A stretch of 64,000 bases of DNA from Bradyrhizobium sp. 4 (GCF_023100905.1 NZ_CP064686.1:3968001-4032000); one strand, 5' to 3'. Shown: positions 28,333 through 37,443, numbered from the stretch's first letter. The notes: generated from the sequence alone by a model not told the origin. Made by a program: numbers and translations.

Positions 28333-29289
28333 ATGTCATCCACCCGCGTAATCAAGGCCAATGGCATCGACCTGTTCATCCGCGAAGCCGGTCAGGGGCC
28401 GCTGGTGGTGCTATGCCACGGCTGGCCGGAACTCTCCTACTCCTGGCGCCACCAGATCCCGGCGCTGGCGCAGGCCGGGTTTCGCGTCGTCGCCCCCGAC
28501 ATGCGCGGCTATGGCCAAAGCTCAGCGCCGCCCGAGGCGACGGCCTATTCGATCTTCGACACGGTCGGCGACGTCGTCGGCCTCGTGCAGGCACTTGGCG
28601 AGACCAAGGCGATGGTGGTCGGCCACGATTGGGGTGCTCCGGTGGCCTGGCACGCGGCGCTGTTCCGGCCCGACATCTTCACGGCTGTCGCTGGCCTGAG
28701 CGTGCCGCCGCCCTTCCGCGGCCGCGGCAAGCCGCTCGACCTCCTGCGCCAGGGCGGCATCAGCAATTTCTATTGGCAGTATTTCCAGGCGCCCGGCGTT
28801 GCCGAGGCCGAGTTCGAGCACGACGTCGCGCGCACCATGCGCATCGTGCTCGGCGGGCGGGGCCTTGCCGATCCCTCCGCGGCAATGTTCGTGCAGGAGG
28901 GCAAGGGCTTCCTCGGCCACGGCAACCCGGAGGAGCCTCTGCCGGCCTGGCTCAGCGAGACTGACCTTGCCTATTTCACTGAAGCCTTCCGCAAATCCGG
29001 TTTTCGTGGCGGGCTGAACTGGTATCGCAACCTCGACCGCAATTGGGAGCTGACGGCGCCCTGGCAGGATGCGCAGATCCACCAGCCCTCGCTCTTCATT
29101 GCCGGCTCGAAAGACGCCGTCATCACCGGCCTGATCGGAGCCAAGCGCGTCAACGAGCTCAAGCGCGTGCTGCCCAATCTGGAGCGAAAGCTGATCATCG
29201 AGGGCGCCGGCCATTGGGTCCAGCAGGAGCGGCCCGACGAGGTGAATGCGGCGCTGGTGAGGTTCTTGAAGGAAAGCGCGGCTCAGTAG
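28333..29289 (+). CDS. Alpha/beta hydrolase, epoxide-hydrolase-like
   Basis: A 318-residue alpha/beta hydrolase. Motifs: oxyanion-hole HGWPE, the nucleophile elbow GHDWGAPVA (Asp nucleophile, as in epoxide hydrolases and dehalogenases), and the catalytic His in GAGHWVQQERP. Candidate lid tyrosines are in NFYWQYF and NWYRNLDRN. It would hydrolyse an epoxide or related substrate in the cytoplasm. An RBS (AAGGCGGAA) precedes the ATG. It interrupts the otherwise conserved dac-rlpA neighbourhood, and its stop overlaps that of rlpA by seven bases in convergent orientation. Confidence 0.85.
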   Translation: MSSTRVIKANGIDLFIREAGQGPLVVLCHGWPELSYSWRHQIPALAQAGFRVVAPDMRGYGQSSAPPEATAYSIFDTVGDVVGLVQALGETKAMVVGHDWGAPVAWHAALFRPDIFTAVAGLSVPPPFRGRGKPLDLLRQGGISNFYWQYFQAPGVAEAEFEHDVARTMRIVLGGRGLADPSAAMFVQEGKGFLGHGNPEEPLPAWLSETDLAYFTEAFRKSGFRGGLNWYRNLDRNWELTAPWQDAQIHQPSLFIAGSKDAVITGLIGAKRVNELKRVLPNLERKLIIEGAGHWVQQERPDEVNAALVRFLKESAAQ

Positions 29290-30218
29290 AGGCCGCGGCC
29301 GCTCAGGATGCCGCGGGCCTCAGCAGCCCCGTCCGAGGCGTAGGCGCCGGACGGCGCGCTCTCGGTCGCATAGCGTCCGTCCCCATCATAGGACACGGCG
29401 CGGGCGTTCTGGAGCGCCCGGCCCCGGTTACGGCTCGAGGCCGACATTTCCGAGGTCGCACTGAGTGAAGCCATGTCGGGGGAGGTGTTGCCAAGATTGT
29501 AGGGCCGTCCCTCCGGCGTCGGAACGTCGCCGCGCATGGCGCCGCGGTTCGACGACGGCAACTCCGGCACGAACGGCCTCGCCGAGGCGACACGGACCAT
29601 CGAGGGCGACGGCGCCGGGGTCCCGGTGCGCAAGGTCGCCATCAGCTGGCGGTCGTCGGAGCCTTCCAGCGGCGCCCGCCCGACATATTCGACACGGACC
29701 TTGGCGATGCCATTGCCTTTGAATTCAAGCAGTTCGGCGGCCTTGTTCGAGACGTCGATGAGCCGGTTGCCGTGGTAGGGCCCGCGGTCATTGACGCGGA
29801 CGATCAGCGACTTGCCGTTCGAGACGTTGGTCACTCGCGCATAGGACGGCATCGGCAGGGTCGGATGCGCCGCGGTCAGCGAGCCCATGTCGAACACTTC
29901 GCCATTGGCAGTCAGGCGGCCGTGGAAATCGTCGCCGTACCAGGAGGCCATGCCCTCGGCGCGGTAGTTGACGTCCTCTTCGGGCACATAGGTCCGGCCA
30001 CCCACCACATAGGGCTTGCCGACGCGGTAGGCGCCGCCGCCCTTCGGGACCGGATCGCCCAAAGCCACCACCCGGGGGCTCGAGGACACGCCGTATTTCG
30101 GATCGACGCGGCTGGCGAATTTGTTGGAGGAGGCGCAATTGGCGAGCGCAAGGCAGGTCGCGGCCGCCGCAGCAGCGCGCGCGACCCGCAAAACCGAATC
30201 TGACTGACGGATCCCCAT
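29283..30218 (-). CDS. rlpA: RlpA-like septal-ring lytic transglycosylase lipoprotein
   Basis: Outer-membrane lipoprotein of 311 residues that cleaves naked glycan strands at the septum. The leader ends in the lipobox LANC near residue 27. The double-psi beta-barrel runs over about residues 70-165, with GMASWYGDDFHGRLTANGE and the catalytic Asp in VRVNDRGPY. There is no SPOR domain, instead a Ser/Arg/Gly-rich C-terminal tail. The ATG at 30218 is chosen because it starts the signal peptide; the open frame further upstream is non-coding in character. Confidence 0.87.
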   Translation of the reverse strand: MGIRQSDSVLRVARAAAAAATCLALANCASSNKFASRVDPKYGVSSSPRVVALGDPVPKGGGAYRVGKPYVVGGRTYVPEEDVNYRAEGMASWYGDDFHGRLTANGEVFDMGSLTAAHPTLPMPSYARVTNVSNGKSLIVRVNDRGPYHGNRLIDVSNKAAELLEFKGNGIAKVRVEYVGRAPLEGSDDRQLMATLRTGTPAPSPSMVRVASARPFVPELPSSNRGAMRGDVPTPEGRPYNLGNTSPDMASLSATSEMSASSRNRGRALQNARAVSYDGDGRYATESAPSGAYASDGAAEARGILSGRGLY

Positions 30219-30574
30219 TCGCCCCAAATACCATTTCGCCGGAGGCGTACCTAACCCGCTTTGGCTACGGGGCAGCGCTATCCGGTCCTTTGCTCCGAGG
30301 CGGCCCACCACCGCGTCGGAAGTGGTAACGATAACGCAACCCGAACACGGCGGAAATGGGGAGCCCACAGCGTTCACGCCGGGATGGTAAACGGGGCGTA
30401 TGCGTTCGCCCCGTTGAACTACGGGGCGCGGGCGCCCTGCTCTGTGCCGTGGCCGGACATTCTGTTGCGCCAAATCCTCACTCCACCCCCATTGTCGCGC
30501 CGCTCACTGGAATTCTTTTGACTGTGCAAGGCCGCCCGCGTTTTCTCGCGTGCAGGGCGGAATGGAATAAGACG
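30219..30574. other. Intergenic stretch without a supported gene
   Basis: The region between rlpA and a 29-residue small gene shows no convincing frame. It must contain the rlpA promoter on the minus strand. Nothing else was recognised. Confidence 0.5.
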
Positions 30575-30664
30575 ATGATCGAGACGGTTTCGGCACTGAT
30601 GGGTTTGGTAAGCGCGGGGATCTTCCTGGCCCATGCGTTTGAAGGTTACCGCACGAGGGCCTGA
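30575..30664 (+). CDS. Small membrane protein, 29 residues
   Basis: The ATG at 30575 encodes a 29-residue peptide with one hydrophobic segment (VSALMGLVSAGIFLAHAF) and a basic end (YRTRA). It ends at TGA 30664. The combination looks like a small inner-membrane protein, and I have the impression of similar bradyrhizobial orphans. The upstream GGAATAAGACG is a weak ribosome site. Function unknown. Confidence 0.5.
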   Translation: MIETVSALMGLVSAGIFLAHAFEGYRTRA

Positions 30665-30765
30665 GGCACTCGCGCGGGCGGCAAGCATCACCCTTTCAAG
30701 ACGGCGCGTTCGGACATTTTTAAGCGATCCGATCGAGCATCGAAGACGAGAGCGGCAGGTGTCCC

Positions 30766-30864
30766 ATGCGCAACCATGACCTCGTATCCGATGGCTTCCT
30801 GGCATTGACCGCCGGTGGTTTGGTCCTGCTGTGCTCCAGCCTCGTGGCCTTGGCCTTCGCCTGA
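30766..30864 (+). CDS. Small membrane protein, 32 residues
   Basis: The ATG at 30766 starts a 32-residue peptide with a hydrophobic C-terminal half (LTAGGLVLLCSSLVALAFA). CAGG lies eight bases upstream. It ends 28 bp before the convergent lipoprotein gene. It could be a genuine membrane peptide or a chance frame. Confidence 0.35.
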   Translation: MRNHDLVSDGFLALTAGGLVLLCSSLVALAFA

Positions 30865-30891
30865 GCACCCGGCACTTCCCGAAAAATACGC

Positions 30892-31203
30892 TTACCGCAG
30901 TCCAAGCAGCGAACGCCGATACAGGCTGTCACGGGCTTCGCTCAGGCAGACGAAGCTGCCGTCAAATCCCTGGGCGTACCGCTTCTGGCCTTTGCCGTAG
31001 TAGACGCCTTTGCTGAAATCGAGCCAGACGACCCGGTCGTGCGGGCAATGACGCTGCGCCTGCGCCTCGTAGCGAAATGGCGTCAGCGGCGTGGCCGATA
31101 CCTCAGCGCCGCTGCAGCCGACCAGGATCGCAGCAGCGAGCGTGATCGCGCCGGGCGATGTGCCGAAGCTGCTCCAAAATACTCCTCCGCAAGACACCAC
31201 CCG
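30892..31203 (-). CDS. Small lipoprotein of unknown function
   Basis: About 103 residues from a GTG near 31203. The leader is hydrophobic and ends in a lipobox (AAAILVGCSG), so the mature protein would be lipid-anchored. The mature part contains the pair RHCPHDRVVWLDFSKGVYY and SFVCLSEA, with two Cys about 40 apart that may form a disulfide. I recognise the CP-D-VVW-GVY layout from many small rhizobial secreted proteins but know no function. The start is uncertain; the frame remains open to 31281. Confidence 0.6.
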   Translation of the reverse strand, partial: RVVSCGGVFWSSFGTSPGAITLAAAILVGCSGAEVSATPLTPFRYEAQAQRHCPHDRVVWLDFSKGVYYGKGQKRYAQGFDGSFVCLSEARDSLYRRSLLGLR

Positions 31204-31238
31204 CCTCCCGATCCCAGCCGTCGAGGGCCGGCTTGCTT

Positions 31239-31556
31239 TCACTTGTCCGCTTCGAGTTGCTGCAAGGCCTGGTGCATGCATTCCTGAAGCTTGGCTGCCA
31301 CCTGGTCGCGCGCGACGCCCTTGGCGGCAAGATCGCCTGACACCTTGTCGAGGATCTCGTCCATCGTCTGCCTCTCCAGATGGTCCGTCACCAACGCCGT
31401 CGCGTAGCCGGCTGCGACATCGCCGCTGAGGCCGAGCTGGGTTGCGGCCCAGAGCCCGAGCAGCTTGTTGGACCGGGCCGTGGCCTTGAACATGAGCTCC
31501 TCGTCGTGGACGAATTTGGCCTCGAAGCCCTGCTCGCGCTTGTCGAACGTGGTCAT
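31239..31556 (-). CDS. DUF1476 protein (ATP synthase zeta-type inhibitor)
   Basis: A 105-residue helical protein with the family start TTFDKREQGFEAKFVHDEEL and ARSNKLLGLWAA. In Paracoccus the DUF1476 protein is the zeta subunit, which inhibits ATP hydrolysis by F1 in alphaproteobacteria. The ATG at 31556 has GGAG seven bases upstream; a longer opening to 31625 is not needed. It stands alone, far from any atp genes, as is usual for this family. Confidence 0.85.
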   Translation of the reverse strand: MTTFDKREQGFEAKFVHDEELMFKATARSNKLLGLWAATQLGLSGDVAAGYATALVTDHLERQTMDEILDKVSGDLAAKGVARDQVAAKLQECMHQALQQLEADK

Positions 31557-31806
31557 GGTCAGCTCCATTGTCGTTTTCGCTGATCGGGATCGGACTGGCT
31601 GGAAGCGAACGTCTCCGTGGTTCACGTCAGGGTCATCTGAAGCTTCCGGCGGAAGCCAAGCGCCGTCAAGCCCGCTCGGCTGCGCCCACCGGGCGTCTGC
31701 AGGGCACCGACCAGCTCTACGCCAGCCAGCTCAGCTAGGGAGGGATGTTTACCATTCGTTAAGCAGACTCAGCGCCGCATGGCCCGGGGACATCGAGAGC
31801 TGACGC

Positions 31807-32031
31807 ATGAACAAAGAACTGCGGGAGTTTCGACGGCTTGAACGGGTCTGCCTGGAGCAGGCAGCCCTCTCCACCATGGACCTCGCGCGAGGCGGGTTGC
31901 TCAAGGTCGCTGATGATTGTCGCGTCGCAGCCGAAGCGATCGAGGCACAATCGCCTCGCAGACCTTTCGCAAGTGCCGTTCAGGCGCTGAAGCAGGCGTT
32001 GAGCGTGACGCGCGTCCCGCACCGGCACTGA
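31807..32031 (+). CDS. Small hypothetical protein
   Basis: A 74-residue soluble protein rich in Leu, Arg and Glu, probably helical (ELREFRRLERVCLEQAAL). A related start and layout is seen at 54783-54962, suggesting a small orphan family in this genome: a basic helix with LRRVERTF or FRRLERVC, then an Ala/Leu-rich helix. No domain was recognised. Confidence 0.55.
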   Translation: MNKELREFRRLERVCLEQAALSTMDLARGGLLKVADDCRVAAEAIEAQSPRRPFASAVQALKQALSVTRVPHRH

Positions 32032-32080
32032 GGCCAGCGCTCTCGGGCAAGGACATCTTTGACGGGGCGACCGCGTGCGG

Positions 32081-32272
32081 TCAGCCCTTCGCCTCCGTCT
32101 GTTCACGTGCCAACCGTTCGGCCCTCAGCCGCTCCTTGTTGGCATAGAACGCCTTCTGCGCGGCTTCGTGTTCGCGCATGGCTTTTTCGGCTTCGATACG
32201 GCGTGTCGCATCGCGCGCCTGCCGCTGCTCGGGGGTCAAGGGCTTGCGCCGGTAGGAAATGTCTTCCGTCAT
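32081..32272 (-). CDS. Small charged coiled-coil-like protein
   Basis: 63 residues, almost all charged or Ala, with a long predicted helix (RRIEAEKAMREHEAAQKAF). It begins MTEDISYRRKPLTPEQ. Composition fits a short coiled coil. It lies alone between orphan genes, and no function is known to me. Confidence 0.55.
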   Translation of the reverse strand: MTEDISYRRKPLTPEQRQARDATRRIEAEKAMREHEAAQKAFYANKERLRAERLAREQTEAKG

Positions 32273-32351
32273 GGCCAGATAACGCGGGGGTGAGGAAAGA
32301 GTTCCTCATGGTCACGCTGAGCGGCACTGCGGGCCGACTGCATAATGTGCG

Positions 32352-32375
32352 AAAACAACCCCATGCACAGTAGCC
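32352..32375 (-). repeat. Dispersed 24-bp intergenic repeat, copy 2
   Basis: Reverse-strand copy of the word at 13479-13502, identical over 24 bases. It lies between the small gene at 32081-32272 and the EEP phosphatase gene. Confidence 0.6.
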
Positions 32376-32400
32376 AAGTCCTTCTGTAGACAGCACTTTT

Positions 32401-33105
32401 TTATCGCGCTGACGGTGCGTTTGAGCCGATGGAGATCTCGATGTCTGCGATAACAGGCAAATGGTCCGAATAGGCCCTCGCCCCTTCGTCGGTCCAGACT
32501 TTCCCGATCCGGCTGTCGGACGTTGCATAGATCCGGTCGAGCCGTAGAAGGGGCAAATGCGACGGGAAAGTTCGCAGCCGCGTCCGGTTTGGGCAGGTCT
32601 GCGCGAGCACGCGCCGCACCGATTTGATCCAGAACCAATCGTTGAAATCCCCGAGGACGACGGTCCTTCCAGGCTTCACCAGGCTCACCAGCGCCTGAGC
32701 CTGCGCATGGCGCTCGTAGATACTCAGGCCGAGATGCGTGGCCACCACGCGGACATCGCCAACCGGCGTCAGCAGTCCCGCTGCAATCGCCCTGCGCGGC
32801 TCGCGCTCACGATACGACACGTCGACGATCTCGGGCGGGCCGGAGAATGGAAACCGGCTCAGGAGCGTTTGGCCGTATTCGCCATCCGCCGTGACGATCG
32901 ACTTGGCGTGAACACCGTGATCGCCGACGACACTCGCCAGCTTCGCAAACGGATCGTCTGATCGCGATCGCGAATCCACCTCCTGAAGCGCGACGACATC
33001 GGGAGCCCATTTGCGAATGATGGAACAGATTCCCTCGAGATCGAACTTCGGATTGAGATTGAAGGTGCCGTGCACATTCCACGTCATGAAGCGCATCGGC
33101 GCCAT
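32401..33105 (-). CDS. Endonuclease/exonuclease/phosphatase family protein
   Basis: EEP-fold enzyme of 234 residues. Active-site motifs in order: TWNVHG, ALQEVDS (metal-binding Glu), THLGLS, GDFNDW and SDHLPV (catalytic His). Members hydrolyse phosphodiesters in nucleic acids, sphingomyelin or inositol lipids. The start at 33105 shares a base with the stop of the upstream phospholipase D-type gene and has GGGAGG five bases before it, so the two are co-translated. A lipid substrate is therefore plausible but unproven. Confidence 0.85.
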   Translation of the reverse strand: MAPMRFMTWNVHGTFNLNPKFDLEGICSIIRKWAPDVVALQEVDSRSRSDDPFAKLASVVGDHGVHAKSIVTADGEYGQTLLSRFPFSGPPEIVDVSYREREPRRAIAAGLLTPVGDVRVVATHLGLSIYERHAQAQALVSLVKPGRTVVLGDFNDWFWIKSVRRVLAQTCPNRTRLRTFPSHLPLLRLDRIYATSDSRIGKVWTDEGARAYSDHLPVIADIEISIGSNAPSAR

Positions 33106-35354
33106 CAACGCCTCCCGGCGAGCCACGTCGCGACGAATTGCGCGCCTGCGCAGATCGCGAGCCAGCCCAGGAACGCCAGTGCGAGCAGCAATATGTTGAC
33201 CCAGGACGCATTCCTGGCGAGATCAGCGATCTGAGCACCCAAAACTGCCATCGCGAGAATGCCGGGCGTCATGCCGAGCAGCGTTCCGATCAGGAAGTCA
33301 CGCAGAGGCAGCGTGCTCGCGCCAGCCACGACATTCACCACCGAGAACGGTGCGACCGGAATCATCCGGATGACGACGACAGCCAGAATGCCCTTGCCGA
33401 CGACACGTTCCTGGATGCGCGCGGTACGTCGCCCCAGCAAACGCTGCAGGCGTTCGCGCCCGAGTGCCCGTCCGATCGCAAACAGGACAAAGGCGCTGAG
33501 CGAGACGCCGGTCATGGCAGTGACGAAGCCCAGCCACGGCCCCAGTGCGGCAGCAGTTGCCGCAATGAGCACGAGAACCGGAAACACGACCAACCCTCCG
33601 ACCACGAAAGCTGCAATCGCGAACGGCGGCCCCCAGACGGACTGCGAATAGGCAGACAGAAGCGTCGACATCCGGCCCGCGTCGGCGAAATCGCTCAAGG
33701 ACGTGTACGACCAGGCCATCGCCAGTCCAAGAAGCGCCACGGCTATCGAGACCATCCCGATGATCGTCTTCGTGCTCCACATGCGCGATGCCGCGCGCTC
33801 CAGATGTAGAGGCCGCTCGGGGTCCGCCACGGGCTGAACCATCGTGGCCAGAGCGCTGGTCAGCACCGAGGATTCCACGTCCCGCAACGCCTTCGTCCCA
33901 CCGGCTCCCGAAACCTCGTCCAGCAGGGCAAAAAGACGATCGTCGTTTTCCGCGACGGCCTGTTCATCGAGACCGCAGAAATGGGCGATCAGGCGACGGC
34001 GGACCGAGGCGATGAAGTCCCGGTGCTCGCTTGAGGCGGCTTCAAAGATCAGGTCACATTCGCTGTCGGCGCCCATCGACCGATTGTTCAAATTGGCCGA
34101 ACCGATCCTCAAGATCCGATCGTCGACGATCATGAGCTTGCTGTGCACCATCACGGCCGATTCCGTATCCCCGTTCCCCGACACCGGGTAGACGAAGCGG
34201 ATGCGATCGGCGACGCCGGCCGAACTGAAGCAGTCGATGAAGGCGCCCCGGCCGTTCTGCATGGCCTGGGATTCCAGCCACGAGGAATGCAGTTTTGGCG
34301 TGACGACCAGAGCCCGAAGCGAAGGCACGCGCAGCATCTGCTCCGTCAATTCGCGCGCGATCCTGGTGGCGCTGGTGAACTGGTTCTCGATGTACACGAA
34401 GCTCGTCGCGGACCGGATCGCTGCGATCAACGAGCGTTCCACCTCCCTGATTGTCGAACCTGCCGGACAAACCACCTCGGTCCTGGCGATACCCACCGGC
34501 ATATGCCGGGCCTCGACCGGCACATTCGCCGGCCAGCGCAAGCTTTTCAGCGGGCGCCGATCATCAATCTGTTGGACCGCCGCGCGCCAGCGTTGCTCCA
34601 CGAGGTCGAACAGCCACGCCGCCGCATCCCTGTCGACCACGCATTGAACATCATGAAACGGCAAATATGGCTTGCCCTGGGGATCGCAGCGCAAGGCGTG
34701 ATCGGCGCCATGATCACTTGTGTCCCAGCGCCTGATCGTCAGATCGAGCCCGCCGACGAACGCCAGTGAACCATCGACACAGACGATCTTCTGGTGTTGG
34801 GCCGACCCAAATGGAAGTGTGGAATCCAGGTGAAACCGGACGCGGCTGTCGGTGTCGGCGCTGAATTTGGCCGCGGAATTCCATTCCCTCTCGGAAGCGT
34901 AGAACGAGACGAAGTCCCAGACGAGAATGTTGATCCGCAAGGTGGGACACCGTTGGACCAGCGCGCGCAGCAATGGGCCGAGCTGTTCCGGCAAACCATC
35001 ATCCGCTCGCCCGGACTCTCCGACCAGCCTGGTTTCGCTATGGATATCCCACCCGACGATATAGACGAGATCCTGCGCCTGCAGCAGTGCCTCCCGCAGC
35101 GCCGCGAAATAAGCGGCAGCATCGTTCAGAACCGCCACACGCCGCGCCTCGCACCGCCGCCAGACGGTGTCGCCGGGGATCAGGGTCGATGAGCTCTGAA
35201 GCAGGTCAACCTCGCCATTCGCATTCGCGTCTAAACGCACCGAACGCGCGAGGGGTTCCTTATCGTCATGGCCACGGCGTGCGGCCTGCCCGCATGCTGA
35301 GCCACGGCGCCGACCCGCACGATTGCCGCTACTTGGTTCGGACCGCCTTTGCAC
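33105..35354 (-). CDS. Phospholipase D-like protein fused to a VTT (DedA-like) membrane domain
   Basis: Up to 749 residues. Two HKD motifs are visible, HQKIVCVD with GGLD after it and HSKLMIVD followed by GSANLNNRS, as in phospholipase D and cardiolipin synthase. From about residue 525 the protein becomes a membrane domain of about six helices of the VTT/SNARE-associated family, including the VVVIRMIPVAPFSVVN block. It may cleave or remodel phospholipids at the membrane. The start is uncertain: the frame opens at GTG 35354 but the first 45 residues are Arg-rich, and a later GTG near 35238 is possible. The EEP phosphatase gene follows directly. Confidence 0.85.
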   Translation of the reverse strand: MQRRSEPSSGNRAGRRRGSACGQAARRGHDDKEPLARSVRLDANANGEVDLLQSSSTLIPGDTVWRRCEARRVAVLNDAAAYFAALREALLQAQDLVYIVGWDIHSETRLVGESGRADDGLPEQLGPLLRALVQRCPTLRINILVWDFVSFYASEREWNSAAKFSADTDSRVRFHLDSTLPFGSAQHQKIVCVDGSLAFVGGLDLTIRRWDTSDHGADHALRCDPQGKPYLPFHDVQCVVDRDAAAWLFDLVEQRWRAAVQQIDDRRPLKSLRWPANVPVEARHMPVGIARTEVVCPAGSTIREVERSLIAAIRSATSFVYIENQFTSATRIARELTEQMLRVPSLRALVVTPKLHSSWLESQAMQNGRGAFIDCFSSAGVADRIRFVYPVSGNGDTESAVMVHSKLMIVDDRILRIGSANLNNRSMGADSECDLIFEAASSEHRDFIASVRRRLIAHFCGLDEQAVAENDDRLFALLDEVSGAGGTKALRDVESSVLTSALATMVQPVADPERPLHLERAASRMWSTKTIIGMVSIAVALLGLAMAWSYTSLSDFADAGRMSTLLSAYSQSVWGPPFAIAAFVVGGLVVFPVLVLIAATAAALGPWLGFVTAMTGVSLSAFVLFAIGRALGRERLQRLLGRRTARIQERVVGKGILAVVVIRMIPVAPFSVVNVVAGASTLPLRDFLIGTLLGMTPGILAMAVLGAQIADLARNASWVNILLLALAFLGWLAICAGAQFVATWLAGRR

Positions 35355-35625
35355 CTGCGCCCTTCAAGGCGTCCGCGATCTTCTCGGGCGCATCGCCGTG
35401 AAAATCCACGGAAACCTCGATCCGGCCTTCCAGTTTCTGATGCCCCTCCGGCGCGGGCGCGGCCTTGGCGTCAGGACCGGCCGGGCGTGTCCCCGACGTG
35501 TTCGCGTCGCCGACCGGCTGTACGAAGACGTCCGTTCGCGGCACGCCGCATTCCTGCACGACATGCTCAACCGCAAGCTCGGCGCCGCGGCGCGTGTCGA
35601 ATTCTCCGATGATCGTACTTTCCAA
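35329..35625 (-). CDS. Small hypothetical protein
   Basis: 98 residues. An N-terminal half (STIIGEFDTRRGAELAVEHV, then DVFVQPVGD) looks like a ferredoxin-like alpha/beta fold, followed by a Pro/Ala linker and EGRIEVSVDFHGDAPEKIADAL. The layout resembles stress proteins sharing the 'general stress protein 17M-like' N-terminus. Its end overlaps the opening of the phospholipase gene by 26 bases. Confidence 0.6.
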   Translation of the reverse strand: MESTIIGEFDTRRGAELAVEHVVQECGVPRTDVFVQPVGDANTSGTRPAGPDAKAAPAPEGHQKLEGRIEVSVDFHGDAPEKIADALKGAGAKAVRTK

Positions 35626-35698
35626 GGGCGCCCTCCGTGGCTGGACCAGCGTGCGAACAACTGGTCAGCGAGGGCCAGGTTCCTGAACGCGCGGGCGT

Positions 35699-35803
35699 TT
35701 AGAACCGAACGATCCCAAACATGAACAGCAGCGCGAGAGTGATCAACCCGGAGACCAGCAGCGAGCCGAGACATCCCAGCCGGTTCGAGAAAAAGAAGAA
35801 CAT
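35699..35803 (-). CDS. Small membrane protein, 34 residues
   Basis: An ATG at 35803 starts a 34-residue peptide: MFFFFSNRLGCLGS followed by a long hydrophobic segment and GIVRF at the end. GGGCGAGG lies directly upstream. It looks like a small membrane-embedded protein of a kind I have seen in Bradyrhizobium annotation. Function unknown. Confidence 0.5.
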   Translation of the reverse strand: MFFFFSNRLGCLGSLLVSGLITLALLFMFGIVRF

Positions 35804-35923
35804 GCCTCGCCCGTCCCATAGCTTCGTGCCTGGCTAAGTTCTCCCATTCGACAGCGTTCCTGGAGACGTTTTTGGACGCGCGAACAAGAACTGATCCAAG
35901 AACCAATCATCGAGCGGAACGTT

Positions 35924-36139
35924 ATGTCCGCGATGTCAGACGCTTTTGATTATTTCCGGGCGCATGCGGTCCGAGCCCTTTGCAAGGCCCGGGCGATGCC
36001 GCGCGGACGCATGAAACATCTGCAAACCGTCGTGGCCCGGATCTACCACCTGCTGACCAAGGAGGCCGCGTACGGGCCGAACCTGCAGCATATGGACGAC
36101 TTCCGCGCAGCCAAGAAGCTCGAGAAGTCGATCGACTGA
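35924..36139 (+). CDS. Small hypothetical protein
   Basis: 71 basic residues, largely helical (RMKHLQTVVARIYHLL). It starts MSAMSDAFDYFRAH. No domain recognised. Two in-frame ATGs nine bases apart make the exact start uncertain. The next gene is convergent. Confidence 0.55.
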   Translation: MSAMSDAFDYFRAHAVRALCKARAMPRGRMKHLQTVVARIYHLLTKEAAYGPNLQHMDDFRAAKKLEKSID

Positions 36140-36180
36140 ACTGCAATGATGGCGACGCTGCACGCCCTCCCCCGACGCGT

Positions 36181-36924
36181 TCAGCGTCCTTTGGGAGTGG
36201 TCCCCGACTGCGACTTGCCAAGCCCGGGATTGATGGCGAGCGACGCGCCGGCGGCGCCACCGGCTTCATAGGCCGTCATCGACACCATCCGGCTGGCGCT
36301 ACGCTGGGTCCGCATCTTCAGGTCGAGCTTGTCGAACTCCGCATCGACCACCGACGTCTTGAGAACCACCAGCCCGCGGCCGGTGCTTTCGTTGACCTGA
36401 TCGCGACCGGCCTTGATCGCGACCAGCTTGTCCGCGATCGACGCCACCATCCCGAGCGCGAAGGAGGCATTGGCCAGATGCCGCTCCTGGTGCCGGAACC
36501 TGCCGTAGTCGACCGAGGTCTTGAAGCGGCCAAGGTCAGCGCGCACGGCACCGTCGATCAATTCGGCCAGATAATGCGCGACCTCGACATCCGCGCCGAG
36601 ACCGAAGAACACATAGCGGTTGTCGCCGGCCGCGTTCTTCTCGCGCCAGACCCGACAATCGCAGAAATGAGCGATCGCGCCGACGCAGTCGTCCAGCGGA
36701 ATGCGCTTCTTGCGAAAAGTCTCGTAGACCCTCCGCTCGCACGACGACGCGCGCAGTTCGACGTCGGAGAGCGACAGATCATGTCGATCCAGCAGCTCGG
36801 CGACCTTGGCGGCCGCAGACAGTGCCTCGTCCTCGGTGCAGCCATTGGCGATCGTCTTGGAACGCAACGCCTGAATGCGGAGCTTCAGCTTGTCGAGGGA
36901 GGCCGGAGTGGAGGTCTGATGCAC
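36181..36924 (-). CDS. DUF2786 domain protein
   Basis: 247 residues. The N-terminal 45 residues (LDKLKLRIQALRSKTIANGCTEDEA region, then AAAKVAELLDRHDLS) match the DUF2786 helical domain. The rest (about 65-200) resembles the partner DUF7168 seen with it. The C-terminus is Gly/Ala/Ser-rich. DUF2786 proteins are frequent in phages and mobile islands; a DNA-related role is often assumed but not shown. Confidence 0.75.
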   Translation of the reverse strand: MHQTSTPASLDKLKLRIQALRSKTIANGCTEDEALSAAAKVAELLDRHDLSLSDVELRASSCERRVYETFRKKRIPLDDCVGAIAHFCDCRVWREKNAAGDNRYVFFGLGADVEVAHYLAELIDGAVRADLGRFKTSVDYGRFRHQERHLANASFALGMVASIADKLVAIKAGRDQVNESTGRGLVVLKTSVVDAEFDKLDLKMRTQRSASRMVSMTAYEAGGAAGASLAINPGLGKSQSGTTPKGR

Positions 36925-37443
36925 TGATTACCTGCCGGTAAACGCGACGGATAGAACCGGTCGGATAGACCGGCGGGAGGGGTCTCTTGTCAACTGTATT
37001 GATCTTCGACTTTTTTCGAACGGACCTCACTCCTTCTACGTGCGGTGCACGACTCGCCGCACTGACTATAAAATGCAGAGACGAGGATTCACTACAATCG
37101 ACGTTCTCGCTCTATTTCCACCGCAGCTGACAAATCATTGTCGGGAGCAGACCACCACAAGCCCAACGAGGTTGCGTTGGCGCCTTGGCGTTGGCGGCTG
37201 CGTCTTGTTCACAGTATCGCGAGCTTGCAGTCAGCCGGCTTTGATCCCTGCGCTTGCTGAGTAGTCGGCAGCAGACTGGTGGATTGAAAGACACACTGAT
37301 CAAGGCCGTCGATCGGTTTTGTGCCGCGACACATTCCTGAAGGGACTGGACCACTGTTAAGGTTTAGCGGTCAGGTTAACCCCAGCGAACGTTTTGCTGA
37401 GAGCGTCGAATTCGATATGACCTCGAAATAGAGGAATATTCGA
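36925..37443. other. Intergenic region, no gene recognised
   Basis: Short frames occur on both strands here but none has protein-like composition or a ribosome site. Base composition is more A/T-rich than the neighbours. It marks the beginning of the patchy DNA that continues to the integrated element. Confidence 0.5.
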
